Shown piece after piece: positions 48,083 to 60,876 of a DNA stretch of 64,000 nt. The DNA is taken from positions 9,796,001 through 9,860,000 of the forward strand of contig NC_026657.2 in the NCBI RefSeq assembly GCF_000004075.3, in the 5' to 3' direction. Within the stretch, counting starts at the first letter, position 1, and each line of letters opens with the position of its first letter. This DNA comes from Cucumis sativus. Its lineage: Eukaryota; Streptophyta; Magnoliopsida; Cucurbitales; Cucurbitaceae. The translations under genes were made by a program, and so were the position numbers. The notes beneath the pieces were generated by a model. It saw nothing but the letters and a program-made list of their open reading frames with translations, was not told the DNA's origin and did not search any database.

Positions 48083-51000
48083 ATGCTTGCAACACTCAAG
48101 TGAGTTAGAGATTTGTTTACGTTATCGTTTCCCTCCGTTATGTACTAATTACTCTGCAATCTATTCGCTGCATTATCTTTCATCTTCCGTCACTGTGATG
48201 TTGCTCAGAGCGGAAGAACAAAGCCAACAGCTACAGCTTGTAGAGCGCGAAGATATTGAGGATGAAGATGATTTGTTTGAAGCGATCGATAAACGTAAGT
48301 TTCAGAGCTTTTAACTTATAATTAAGTTATTGTTTTATTGTTCAAATAGTTCCATCGACTTTGCTTGTTTCGTGAATTTTAAACGGAACTTGATTTCATG
48401 AAGCCGTGTCTTAGTGATCTGCTTGTTTTCCTTAGAGTTTGATTCGTAAAACTTCAATGCTGATCGATTTTCCTTTTCCGAAGCGAAATGAGATTACCTG
48501 TATACGCGTCATGCGATCTCATTCGATTGATTCATTTGTTAGGCAAACATATTGGCTCCGGCGATTTAATTTAGTGAACATTTCATTTTACGCTAGTCTA
48601 GCGTCCGGTTTAGCTAGTTTTAATAGCTTGTGGTCTATTTTCTCATGGCGTGTTACTCTTCGAGAGTTTTGCTAAATCGTGAAGAAATAGGCGAATTATT
48701 TTAGCTTATCAACTGACTATCATGTTGTTCCACTACATCCGAAAGAGTTCCTTGGCATTTTCTGTGCAGTAACTTCTCATGGAATTAATGCTGGAGACGT
48801 GAAGAAGCTTCAGGACGCAGGGATATACACCTGCAACGGTTTGATGATGCACACGAAGAAGGTAAAACAATTCTGACGTCAAAATCTATATATCCTGAAT
48901 TTTATATCATTGTAGTGACCAAGAACTCTGTATTTTAGCACTTGACCGGGATAAAAGGCTTATCCGAGGCGAAGGTTGATAAGATATGCGAAGCTGCCGA
49001 AAAGCTAGTGGTTAGTGATTCAGTCACCACTTCTCTATTATCCACGATGCCTATAGCGTTTAGGACGTGTCATAATGCTATGAACTTCAGCTAACAATTA
49101 TCTTTATCTGTTGCTTTTCAGAATTTTGGTTATATCACTGGAAGCGATGCTCTGCTCAAGGTAAGCTGCTTCTGTTTTTTATTAGTAACAATTGGAGCGT
49201 TCAACTAAATAGGTCCATAGTTCACCAAGTTTGCATCGTCCACCCTTTCGTTTCCCCCTACTGCAAGTTTCACGTCGGAAACAACTGTGTTCGATTTCCT
49301 TTAATTTTCTACCAGTTCCTACAAGTTCAATTTTCAGTAAACCGCTTTCCGTCATGAAATGCACTTAGTCCTTGATTTTTGTTTGTAGAGAAAGTCCGTG
49401 GTTCGCATTACCACTGGAAGCCAGGCTCTCGATGAACTCTTAGGAGGCAAGCCTGCTTCACGACGTTTTTTTTTTCACCATCTGAGACATCATAAATACT
49501 AAATTTTTATTCTGATTATTTCCTGAAGGTGGAATTGAAACTCTAGCAATCACGGAAGCTTTTGGAGAATTCAGGTAAGGATGTATGTGTAAATAGTTTC
49601 TTCAATTTTGTTAATTGAGAATCGAAGTTCTGTATTTAACTTGTAGCTACCCTCTAACTTCGTTAAACTAATACCTAGGTCCGGGAAAACGCAACTCGCG
49701 CATACTCTATGCGTCTCTACGCAGGTTTATCTACGTCTTGGGCTTCACATCTGATCTTTAAAATTGAATTCGTTTTGTGTAATGTTATACTTCGTTATAT
49801 GCGTAGTCAAAGGAAAACTAAGGGTTACCGTGTCTTTCTTTTACAACTAACAATTACCGAATGGTTCTTTCACTGCCTCAAATCTGATGAAATCTTTGCA
49901 ATTGTGCTTGGCATTTTCTTTGCAGCTTCCTACCAGCATGCGGGGAGGGAATGGAAAGGTTGCATACATTGACACTGAAGGCACTTTGTATCCTAATTTT
50001 TTAAAGCTTATTTTGTTATGTCGTGTGGTTTGGGCACGTCTATTGAACTGAAATTATTATTTTCGGAGGTGCCCCCTTTTCAGTGTCCTCTCCTTAACGA
50101 CATGCACCTTGTAGCCGACCTGATCGAATTGTGCCCATAGCTGAAAGATTTGGCATGGACCCAGGAGCTGTTCTTGACAATGTAAGCACCGTTTTTGTTT
50201 TGTGTTGTTTTGTTGTTGTTTTTTTTTTTTTTTTTTTTTGTTCCTTTTTCCAACTAGAACTACCTGTTGCAATTTTTTTATATTAATTTTCTACTGATGA
50301 AATAGATCATATATGCTCGTGCCTACACCTACGAACACCAGCATAATCTTCTGCTCGGTCTTGCTGCAAAAATGTCTGAAGAGCCATTTAAGCTTCTGGT
50401 GAGTCAGTAGGTAACCTGTAATTCAAATGCCAAAAACTATGGTGTCTAATGTTGTACATTCTATCTTCTAATTTCAGATTGTCGACTCTATCATCGCACT
50501 TTTTCGAGTGGATTTCACCGGAAGAGGAGAACTTGCAGAGCGCCAGGTTGAATCAAATATAGTTGAACTAAAAACAACGTTTTAGAATTTGATTTCCGTA
50601 GCTTAATATCCCTCATCTCCTTTGTTTCATCATTTACACAAGCTGGTTGTCACATGCAGCAAAAATTGGCACAGATGCTGTCTCGATTAACTAAAATTGC
50701 AGAAGAGTTCAATGTAGCAGTTTACATGACCAACCAAGGTAGTGATTGAACTTTATGTAAGTCGTTTCTGGTGTATCTCATTCAAAAAACACAGACAGCT
50801 CATTTTATGGTCAGAGTATCCCGACCTTCATACTTGTATTTGCTGGATTGATCGAGACTAAATTGTTTGCTATGGAGCTAAACTGGTGTTTATAATTCAG
50901 AATCTCGGTTTTACTGATAGTAATCTTACTGCCGACAACAGTCGTTGCAGACCCCGGTGGAGGAGTGTTTGTTTCAGATCCCAAAAAACCAGCAGGAGGC

Positions 51001-51307
51001 CATGTTCTTGCCCATGCCGCTACAGTTAGATTGATGTTCAGGAAAGGCAAAGGTGAACAACGGATCTGTAAGGTGTTCGATGCCCCTAATTTGCCAGAGT
51101 CCGAAGCTATATCCTTAACTCACATCACCTCACACTTGACACTTCCATTCTCAAGATTTCTTAAATCATCAAACTATGATCTAAACAGAAGTCCTGCTCT
51201 TCTCCTGCACTCATAAGAAATGCTGCACATTCTACACAAAAAATTTCCCTTAACAGCAGCACGTATTTCAGATAACACCAGGGGGCATTGCCGATGCGAA
51301 GGACTGA
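48083..51307 (+). CDS. DMC1: meiotic recombinase DMC1 (RecA/RAD51 family)
   Basis: DMC1 forms filaments on single-stranded DNA and drives interhomologue strand exchange in meiosis. Exons: 48083-48099, 48209-48294, 48770-48861, 48939-49010, 49122-49160, 49389-49446, 49529-49574, 49679-49724, 49926-49987, 50115-50181, 50306-50398, 50478-50546, 50660-50738, 50942-51108 and 51263-51307. They total 1038 nt, or 345 residues (Arabidopsis 344). An acidic N-terminus ([20 protein letters not shown]) and helix-hairpin-helix region ([14 protein letters not shown]) precede Walker A GEFRSGKT (134-141) and Walker B LLIVD (225-229). The DMC1-type end [13 protein letters not shown] is present. Intron 6 begins GC, not GT (GGAG/GCAAGC). 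The last intron begins ATATCCTT and ends AC, as in U12-type introns. The gene is tail-to-tail with the next one, 579 bp between stops. Confidence 0.95.
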
Positions 51308-51886
51308 GGTCTCATATGATTTTGGAATACTGAAGGTAGGCTCAGGTTGAAATGTTTAATTTCTCATCTAGTTACTAGATACGTATGTTTATCTCGAAGT
51401 GACAATATATCTCCTCCATATGTAGATTGTAACTTTTAGCATCCCATAACGTTTCTTGGCTTACCTCATAAGCAATACAAAAGATAAAATAATCAAAGGG
51501 TATTCTCCAGAATATAATTGAAACAAATAATGTTATATCTCAGTTGAACTAAGATAAAGCCAAATATGTAGTTGGCAAGGAGAAACTTTATTGGCATAAA
51601 TCCAAAACTACAGTGAATTCTGTTGGGATCAAAACCCTTCATCAAAATATAGAAGTTGACAAAGCATTAGGAAAACAAACTCTTATTCCATCGTAACCAG
51701 AATGTAACTCAATTAAGCCAACAGATTCATAAGATATAAGTTGTAACTGCATGAACATGCCCATTACGGAAAGTAAAAGTATAAACCTCAGGTACCCATT
51801 TAAAAGGCACAAATTAGAGGAATAAAAGATGAAAATATGGAAAGAAGCCGTAGGAAGGCTAAGACAAAGTAAGCCGAATCATGCAC
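51308..51886. other. convergent 3' flanks of DMC1 and the aluminium-induced gene
   Basis: There is no open frame of interest. The 579 bp must hold both 3' UTRs and their polyadenylation signals on opposite strands. Overlap of the two transcripts is possible. Confidence 0.5.
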
Positions 51887-53590
51887 TCAGTAGTTTGAAG
51901 ACCAATTTGCAGCACTCCCAACTCTTGGCATACCAGAACTTTCCTTTCGAGCCTCAGCGTCCACCTTGAAATTGGCTCCACAGACATTACCTGAACTGTC
52001 CACCCTAGGCACTGGCTTCAGCTCATTAAGTGGATGCTCATAACTCCTTAACCCACCAGAAGTTGTGAAGAAACAACCTAAAATACCAAACATATTGCAT
52101 AATATAAATGATCAGAAACATATTCGATTCTAGTAAACTTCAATTTGAGCATAGCTCAATGATAAGACATAAATTACTATCTCAAAAGTTAGATTGTTCA
52201 ATACTTCAACCTTGCAATTGACTTATTTTGGAAAGGACAATTGCCAAATGGTGATAGAAGTAGAAAAAATTTAACCGAATGAATTCGTTCAAATGGTTAC
52301 CTTTGGGGAAAGGAGCAAAAGATTTTCCACAACCCTTCTTCATGATTTCAACATCATCGGAGAGAACAAGCTGTCCTTCAGAATCAGTTCCCCAGTGGAA
52401 GGGAACGCTCCCATCAGCATCCTGCAGCCGATAAAAAGAGACATTAAGAGAAAATGGAGATTAACGATCACAATAGAAATTTGTGGCAAATCATGGTTAA
52501 ACTAAGAGAACAAGGCAACTTACAGAAGCAAAAAATGAAGTTTTCGAGGAACTGTCGTATAGGATAAACACAAATTTCCCTTGAATATCTCTCACGACCT
52601 GATCGGCTGGGTATGGACCCCGATCTCTTAATGTTCGATAGGCTTCAATAACGATTATAACCTCGTTTGCAGCTTTGTTCAGACCGTATTGTTGTTTGAG
52701 TTGAGCAACATTCTCAATGTGCCCTTGGAACAAGCAGAAAATGTCGTCCACAACCGCAAATAATCTAAGGTTACAGAAATAAATTTCATCAAATTTGCCA
52801 ACAGCAGGGAAACTTAACAAATGTTCATACTTGCCAACAACCCGCAACTCTCTTACCAACGATTCAACACAAATCCCATGGCAATTAAGATTATTGATAA
52901 AGTCCAAAAGAATAAGCCAATCCAAGAATCCCATAGTTTTGGTTGAGGATGAAAAACAAGAACAAAAATCATTTCAAATCTCGAAAGATTTGACCCTCCA
53001 TTATTTCGATCGAATCAAAATGGAAAAACTCAAGCAAAACAGAAAAGGACAAAATAATGGCCTGAAAGAGTGCAACCATTTCCTCACCAAATACACAACC
53101 ATCACAAAAACATACGACGTGATTTCATAGCTAAGAACAAAATAGGGATCAATAAACAAAGAAAACTCGATGCTTCTCAGTTTAAACAGATTCTCATCCA
53201 ACCAAAATGAAAACCCCAATAGAAGAAACCTCGGGGAGACAATAAGTAAACAAGATCAGTGATCAGATCCAGAAAGAATATAGAAAAAGAAAGAAACAAA
53301 AATAATAAAAATTAAAAAACAAAAAGCGTGTGAATATTAGAGTTTTCCAGAAAACATTGGCAGAAGAAGATGAAAGGGTAATGGTAATACCTTGGGAGGA
53401 TAGGGTTCTGTTTTTCGACGGAATAGGCCAAGAGACCGGAAGAGCCGAGGTTGACGATGACAGAACCAGGATAAACGGAGCTAAAATGCTGAGCCAGAAT
53501 TCCATCTTTGAGAGCCCAAGTGGAATCGGACTCAGGGCTCTGCAGAGCGTCGGGACTTTTGGCCACAGATTTGTCGAAGACGGCGAACAT
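51887..53590 (-). CDS. aluminium-induced/TSJT1-like protein (DUF3700, YGL and LRDR motifs)
   Basis: Exons in transcript order: 53590-53391, 52764-52524, 52421-52301 and 52077-51887, giving 753 nt and 250 residues; all are GT-AG. The family has a class II glutamine-amidotransferase fold and is induced by aluminium, auxin changes or dormancy, but its reaction is unknown. Visible family signatures are Y93-G94-L95 in QQYGLNKAANEV and LRDR (112-115) in YRTLRDRGPYPADQV. Also present are FAPFPKGCFF, GLRSYEHPLNELKPVPRVDSSG and the end VGSAANWSSNY. The N-terminus is MFAVFDKSVAKSPDALQSP, without the Cys2 nucleophile of active amidotransferases, so catalysis is doubtful. The closest Arabidopsis relatives I recall are At3g22850 and At5g43830. 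A TATATAAAT on the minus strand at about 53745-53753 is a possible TATA box. Confidence 0.93.
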
Positions 53591-53759
53591 TTTGTAGATC
53601 GTCGATCGGAAAATAAGAAAACTAAAAACACGGTTGGTTTAGTTTCTGAATGCAAAACAGATGATGAAAAAAAGATCGATTGCAGTTGGAAGACGGAGGA
53701 CCTGGAGTTTAGAGATACTTAAAAATTAAAATAATACGTAATATATTTATATAAATAAA

Positions 53760-56700
53760 AATAAGTTTATATGAATACCCACTATTGCCCCTCCTCTTTT
53801 CCTCAATTGTCACAAAGCTTCCCACCCACAAATTTTTTCGGTACTTTATCCTTCTCCCACCTTCTCGTCCATCTTTTTTCTTTTAACGAGTTAAATTACT
53901 AGTTTAGTTGTTTAATATAGGTTCCTGAGTAGTTTTGAAATGGATCTAAAACATACTCTTAACCATTGAAAATTATTTAATATTTAATTTTATATTTTTA
54001 ACATTATTTTTATATCATCAACTTTTATTTTTAATTATTAAAAAACATGTTCTATAGTAATTATAAAATTCATAGAGTTATTTTAACCTGATTAATCTGC
54101 TTTAACTAAATTCATAATTTTTACTAATCCATTGATTTTTTAATTTTATGTGTAATAAATTTGTGGATTTTATAAATATTTAAACTTCAAATGTATTGAA
54201 TATGTAATGATTTAGGTTGTGATATAATCTTCTCATTTTGTAAAGAAAAAGATGAATTATAGTGATCCAAAAAAGGAAGAAAGAAGATTATTCTTAGCAT
54301 CGTTTTCCTTTCCCTTCCTTTTTATTTCTGAAAAGTCATTACTTTATATCGATTTCAAGAAGCTTTTGAAATTCGTTTGACTAAATTTTTTCTAAGCGGA
54401 AGTTGTTTTTGCTAATGATGTATATTCATATCATGCAAGCAAAATAAATAAAGGCTTCTATATTGTCCTAACTTTTAAACATTAGTATTCAAGATAACTG
54501 TATTTATTTCTTTAATTTTTTAAATATATATATATACTTTTAAATTTTGAGATAAATTTCTGTTTTTCCTATGTATGAGCTCCTAAAAAAGTGTCATTTT
54601 AGTTTTTTTTATTACTTTATTAATAGCACAGTGGGCAATTTTTTTCTTTAGTTTAATAACAATGAGAGAAACCTCAGTTCATTTTATAAAGATGGTGAAG
54701 CTTCCTTGATTTCATTTATCTCATTCAAACTCTATTTACTCTTATTCTATCTCAAAACTAATTGAGTTTTGCAATTAAAAAAAAGTAATTGATCAGTTAT
54801 AAGTGGACCATCTTGATTTTTTCAAATTCTTTAACATCATTTATTAGATTATATGATATTAGATAATATTATTAGACCTACCTATTATGCACTGTTCAAT
54901 AACTGTAGTAAAAGTTTAGTATTCAAATGATTGCTTATTTAAAGTTTTAAATTCATAAACTAAAATTGGATTAGAATATTATTTCGAACTCTATATAGTA
55001 AAAATTTATTAAATCGATTTGATTTCAATTTTTTTTTTATATATATATTTTGTATGTTTTTTTCCTATCTATAACTATTTCCCTTTTTCTAAACTTACTA
55101 TCCCTCGAGAAAACCAAGTATCCATACATAAGGGGTTGTGTTGTAATTTTGTTAAAGGAATAGGGTCAAAGTGGCAGTAAAGTTTTGGAGGATTACAATA
55201 ATATAAACAAAGAAACGAATAAAAAACACTTATGGTATAGTACGCAAATAAAATCGTATTTTTTTATTTATTCATTAAGTACTCGTAAAATGTGGAATCT
55301 AAAGCTTATCCGTTCAAAAGACCAAAAAAGACATAAGCAAACGTGGCACCACGCCTTTGTAGTACGACCAGAATATTCACATTAATCAAATAATAAAGAT
55401 TTTATAAGTATCAATTTAAATAAGAAAGATTTCATAAGAATATCAATTTTTATCCATTATAGTTACTATGCCCAATGCAATTTTTATTATTGAGATTTAA
55501 TCACTACTATTTATTTGGTACTTTCAAAATAAACATCTTAATCTTTAAATTTTGGAAAATAGTTGTGAAGGTGTTGAATTTTAAAAAGTTATTTTTAATT
55601 AGAAAAATAAACTAAAATATTTATTAATAGATATTAGTATTTATCATACACTATAAATTTTTGTTACATTTATAAACATTTTTTTACAATTTTATCATTT
55701 ATTTAAGGTGTATTTTTATAATATAAATATTAATTAAACTTGAGTGTTAATATACGTTTTTAAAAGATGGAAACGAGTAATATATAATAAGGAAGAGTGA
55801 TATATAAGCAAATGCATACATAAGTACATATTTATAAGAAGTTAGGGGTCAACCCATTGGGATACGTGAGAAGGAAACACGTGGGTGACACAAATTTTCC
55901 ACCCCACCACCGACTTCATGGCTCCACCAATATTTTCTTTCTGACTTTTTTTTTTCTTTCAAATTCAATCTCTTGAAAGTTTCTTTTCCATCAAATCCTC
56001 AATGGATTTGATGTTTTTTATTTTTGGATTTTCACACATGTTTCATCAACCACGTTTATGTAAAAAAGTTTTAAAGGGTAATAAGTTTTCAAAACAGTTT
56101 TATTTTAGTATTTAATCCTTTAGGGAATTATATGATATTATTTACAAAATAAATTGACTTTTTAAATAACACCAAACTGAAAACTAACCATGAAGATACT
56201 TTTGGCAAGTCTTCTCGGTGATTTTTGTAGTATAGATACTTGTTTAAAAGAGAGAAGATCTGACCATTTAAAACTTTAATTTACAAAATAATTTTATAGA
56301 ATTCAAAATCAAAGTTGAATAGGTAGAATTGATGTTTAATCGAACGTGACTCTTAAAGATAAGATATACTTTTACATTGTATTGTTTTTAGTTCAAGAGA
56401 TTCATTTGATGTCAATAATTAGATGCACTTATTTATGGTGGCGGTAGAAATGGATACACATCTCACTAGTATATTGTACATTCTCTTTCATTGTATAAGC
56501 AAGATACTTATATGAATGAAAAATATAGTGATAATTGTATTTACATTTGAAAACAATATGTGATTAGAAAATTACAAAAATTTTGGAGGACTTAGTGGGA
56601 TGATAGTGGTTATACAATCCAACAATGTATCATTTTGTGCATGCAAGTGATTTCACACTAGATATGTAATAACATGAAAATAAGAATTATTACATCATCT

Positions 56701-58345
56701 ACCATTTTAAATGGATGGTAAACTAAAACAAAATTGTATAATAGTAAAGCGGATCAAGTACCAACTATTATTCTAAAGTTTGATAGTTTGATCTTCTCAC
56801 TCAAATTACTTAATGATAAATTTATTGTAGAAGAATGAAAAGAAACTCATGGAGTAGAATATGTTGAAAAAGTTAAAATCACTGTGATATCATTAAGACC
56901 TTTAATTTAATAATTCGAAACTAATTTCAACAATACAAATATTCATGTAAAATCGTAAAACTAAATATTTAACTAACGTTGAAAAGGAGCACAAACATTA
57001 CTTGAAGTGATTTTAAACCTGCCTAAAGTAATTTTGGAAACATGCATCAAACTGTTTAAGAAGAGTGCTTAATCAATACCCAACCCTAATGGAGAAAGTT
57101 CTTGATCGCTTTGGACTAGAATGCAGAGACGTTTTCTGCTAATACTTTCTTTCTGTAACCAAACTTTAACGGTAACATTTCTCCTCAAAGTTCGAATATT
57201 TGAACCCCATTTTTTTGTCACTTGAAAGGGAAAGATAAAACTTTTGGATAGTCCTCTATGATTTTGATGAGAAAAAAACTGACTCACAATGAAACAATAA
57301 GAATGTCTTATTATTTTTTCCAGATATATGAAAACATGAGTCTTCCACTTTAATGAAATGGATACATCAAACAAATGAAAAGTTGGAACAGTATTGATGT
57401 AAATCTGCATTCAATATGAATTCCGTTTAATTATAACTTATAATATTAAAACATGACCTACAATCTTCCACTAAGAGATGCACAAAATTTTAAAAAAGAT
57501 AGACATTTGAAATTGAATCCTCTGGAAGGTCAGGCATGTTTCATCTCAAACATTTAAATAGTCAATTTCGATAGAGACTGACTAAGATGTTACATAATTT
57601 TAATTCCAAAAGAAAACAAACTACCCATTATATGTTTGGCCTAAAGTTTTGATCTCTATAAATTAAAGAATTAATGGTGAAACGAGATGCATGTAAAGTA
57701 ATGCAAGATAAAAAGGAATAGCGATCCCCTAAATAATATCCGGATTAAAAACAATCCACATAAAAGTAACATATGGGTAAAAGAAATTGTAACAGGCTCC
57801 CACATCAAACTCTAAATATTTCAAGCCCTTCCAAAGAACTATTCATATTCAAAATTATACCATCAGAAATATGGTGAGGGATTTCCTTTAACCATCTCTA
57901 AGAAATGGTTAGAGACTAAACTGTAGAAATGTTTTCCATTTCTCATTTCCTATAAGTTTGAACAATAGTAGATAGAGATAGTTATTCCCTAGCGATCATT
58001 AAATGGTATGATGTACGTAACATAGTTTCAATTCGCTGAGTGTATAATTTAGTTTTTGGTTTGTATAATAGACTTTCAGCTTTTCATAACAAAAGAGGGG
58101 CAATGAGGATGCTATTTGGAACCACATCATCTCATTGAAGCATTATAACTAAGGTAAACGGCTTCTCCCTAACTTCAAGAAGATCTAACACGTGAACCCA
58201 AGTTATGATGAAGGATGGTAGCATAGTCAAAAGTGATTATATAACGTACCAATGTAATTTTTTCAACAAATGATAGTTTATAATTCATTCCTAAAGTTCC
58301 TGAAGCCTAACAAAGAGACGATAATGTTACCACTAGGATGGAAAC
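53760..58345. other. AT-rich intergenic region between the aluminium-induced gene and p24
   Basis: No gene I can name is present. (TA)n-rich patches occur at about 54520-54536 and 55040-55050. Short GATATTAGTATTTATCATACACTATAA words near 55625-55660 recall the fold-back repeat family. The minus-strand frame at 57069-57410 (113 codons) includes KKWGSNIRTLRRNVTVKVW and has no domain I know; it may be transposon debris or chance. About 55850-55920 carries ACACGTGGGTG, a G-box-like site far from any start codon. Confidence 0.45.
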
Positions 58346-60876
58346 TCAGACACGGTTATACGCAACCGACTTGCTGAAGAGCCGACGAATATAAATGACC
58401 TGAAGGCCACTTGCAACAGCAAGCAACAAATACTCTCCCACTGTATAGAAAATTACACGCTTTCTTGTACTCTCATTTGCTGCATTCAGAAGGAAAACAA
58501 TAAGTTGTCAGCTTCATCTCAACAATGGGGCAAGGAAACGGTAGCAAAAACAATAACAGAGTGTCCTAATTTAATAGACAAAACGGTCTTAAAGAATAAC
58601 TTCTTGGTGCAGTAGAACTACCCATAACTTCAACTTCAAGTGTGGTTAGGAGAAATTAAACATTCGCTCCACCCACCGTGGACTCATATGTTAATATATG
58701 CTAATTTCATCATAAGCATTGGCATGTGGGACTACTAGCGTAGAATGGAAAATGAAAGATGAAATTTAAGGAATTTAAACTCAAAATCTCTAAATTTACT
58801 TTCTTGAGCTAAAGTAATAATATCTTACGTTCTGTTAGGAAGCTGACATTGGTAACTGTATAAGATTCTAACAAAAATTGTGTGGTGGGGTGGGGGTGGG
58901 GGTGGGGGGTGAATTGTGGTAAAATCATGGCAGATGGTTATTTTCATTCTAGCTTCTATATCTTGGCAGAATTTTAATATCTAAAAAAATGTTAGTTTAT
59001 ATCTATTGTACATCATTTTTTCTCAAGTCATAAGTTCAGTCTATAACCTCTCATTTTTCAGTAGAATTGTGTGCTACCCAAACAAAAGGATAGAATAAAT
59101 TATCACTTCTTCTATACATCCTTCAGCTATTTTCTTTCTAATATCTTATCTCACTAGCACATAACCAAAGGGAAGATGGGGTGAGAACAAGAAAAACATA
59201 TTGAAAGCGAAAAGAAAAACAAAAATATTGTCAAATATACTCTTTTTTAACGTGCCATGGCTGAACAGTGTGAACCATAAATATGGATAGAGTCCGTCAT
59301 GTCTATGCCTCTACATTAATATTAGACTAGAAGAAAAAGGGTGCAATTTCTAACGTAATTCCATGAGATATAATTCTAGTTGAAAATAATTAGATTAATC
59401 CAAATTTATTTATTCAGCTCATGGTTTCAACATTTGATCCTATAGGCATTGTTAAAGGCTTCATGATTAAGCTATCATGTGTTGGAATCTCACACAGAGA
59501 CCTCAAGTTCCAATCATATTCATGATAGTTATGTTGGACCACTAGAGAAGAAAAGACATTCATCTTGTGCCAAGGAGTTAAATACCACATTCGCTAACAA
59601 GAATTCCACGAATTGCCATAAATATACCAATCCTACAAAACTGTGCAAAAAAAAAAAACACATACTGTGACGGTGGCGTGCATCACGTGCTTTCAGATAT
59701 TTCTGCTCAGAAATGACTGACTCCAATGCCTCTCTAAGCTCTGCAATTTTAACATTTATGGGGTCTAGATGTTCTGCAAAAAATTACCACAACGACGTGA
59801 ATGAGGTTTCATATGCAAACCAATAACTCTAAGCACAAAAGTGTAGCATCTATGCAGCACTGTAATCAATTACCATCTTTAGCATGGTCATGTTCGTTGG
59901 GAATGTGACCAACATGGATGTAGAAAGAAACCGTCTCTGGAGTCGAGTAGGGATTATGAAAACAGAATTTATACATTCCACTGCGAGGAGCCTTAAACTC
60001 AAACTTGTCACCAGATGTCTCCTTCAAAGAATGTACCACATTACCTGCGGGGGATGTAACCTGCAAGAAAGTAACCCACATTAGGATATCTTCAAAAGAA
60101 CATTTTATTATGGATATGAAACAATCAGCCACTAGATTCAAAACGCCGTCATGAGATTTCAGGTACACCAATATCCAGCGAATCAAAGCCAAAGAAACAA
60201 CACATCTAAGATAAGATGGATTAAAGAAGAAGAAGAAACAAAAGGGCACATTTTTATGTACTTCTCTAAACATATCTAGGATGCAGGCGGCTCATGGCCC
60301 GAAAGAAGATTAAAAATGTGAATTGATTGATCAGAGACAGCAAATAGAAGATAATCTCGCATAATGAATTACAATTGTCAATATAAAATATGATCAGAAA
60401 TCCAAACAAACTAACACCATACATCAAAATTAACAAAAGGGCAAACATTTCAAGGTTCTTAAAGAATTCAACATCCTTTACCCTTCTCTCCCAAATCAAA
60501 TTCACAAAATAAAAATAAAAAACCCAGCAAAATCGGATCCTCGCACCCCCTCCCCAAATCCAAGATCCAAATCTACAAATCGGGAGAAACGAATGACAAC
60601 GCCGTCATGAAATAATGAATAAAAGAACAGATAAAAGATGGAATGAACGGAGATTACAGTGAATTCGATGCCGGGATGATCGGCACCCCAGAAAATATCA
60701 TGATCGACGACGACAAAATTCCCAGAAACAGAGTCGCCTTCGTACAATACGTACTCATAGACGCATTCAACCTCGTTCACAGTGACAGAAATGGAATCGA
60801 TTCCGGCGATTAGGCTCAACAGAAGAAAAGCCGCCAACAGAAATCCGAGACCCTTCTCTCTCACCCTCCTCTCCAT
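58346..60876 (-). CDS. p24 family cargo receptor, beta subfamily (EMP24/GOLD domain)
   Basis: p24 proteins cycle between ER and Golgi in COPI/COPII vesicles as cargo receptors. Exons in transcript order: 60876-60658, 60060-59874, 59773-59666 and 58479-58346, giving 648 nt and 215 residues; all are GT-AG. A signal peptide (about 1-29, hydrophobic FLLAAFLLLSLIAG) leads into the luminal GOLD domain, with C38 (NEVECVYEYVLYEGD) and C106 (MYKFCFHNPYS) as the conserved disulphide pair. A short coiled coil (DPINVKIAELREALESVI) precedes a membrane span (VIFYTVGEYLLLAVASGLQV) and a short cytosolic tail RRLFSKSVAYNRV, as in plant p24-beta proteins. Closest are Arabidopsis p24-beta-2 and -3. The start is the only ATG that gives a signal peptide. 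It is divergent from ELIP, with 2.8 kb between start codons. Confidence 0.94.
58887..58909 (+). repeat. G-rich tract with quadruplex potential in a p24 intron
   Basis: Four G-runs of 4, 5, 5 and 6 separated by single T lie in the last intron of the p24 gene. The gene is on the minus strand, so its RNA carries the C-rich strand and the G-rich strand is the template. Confidence 0.85.

Noticed and set aside
57069-57410. 113-codon minus-strand ORF
   Set aside because: No recognisable domain and no splice or promoter context; treated as chance or transposon debris.
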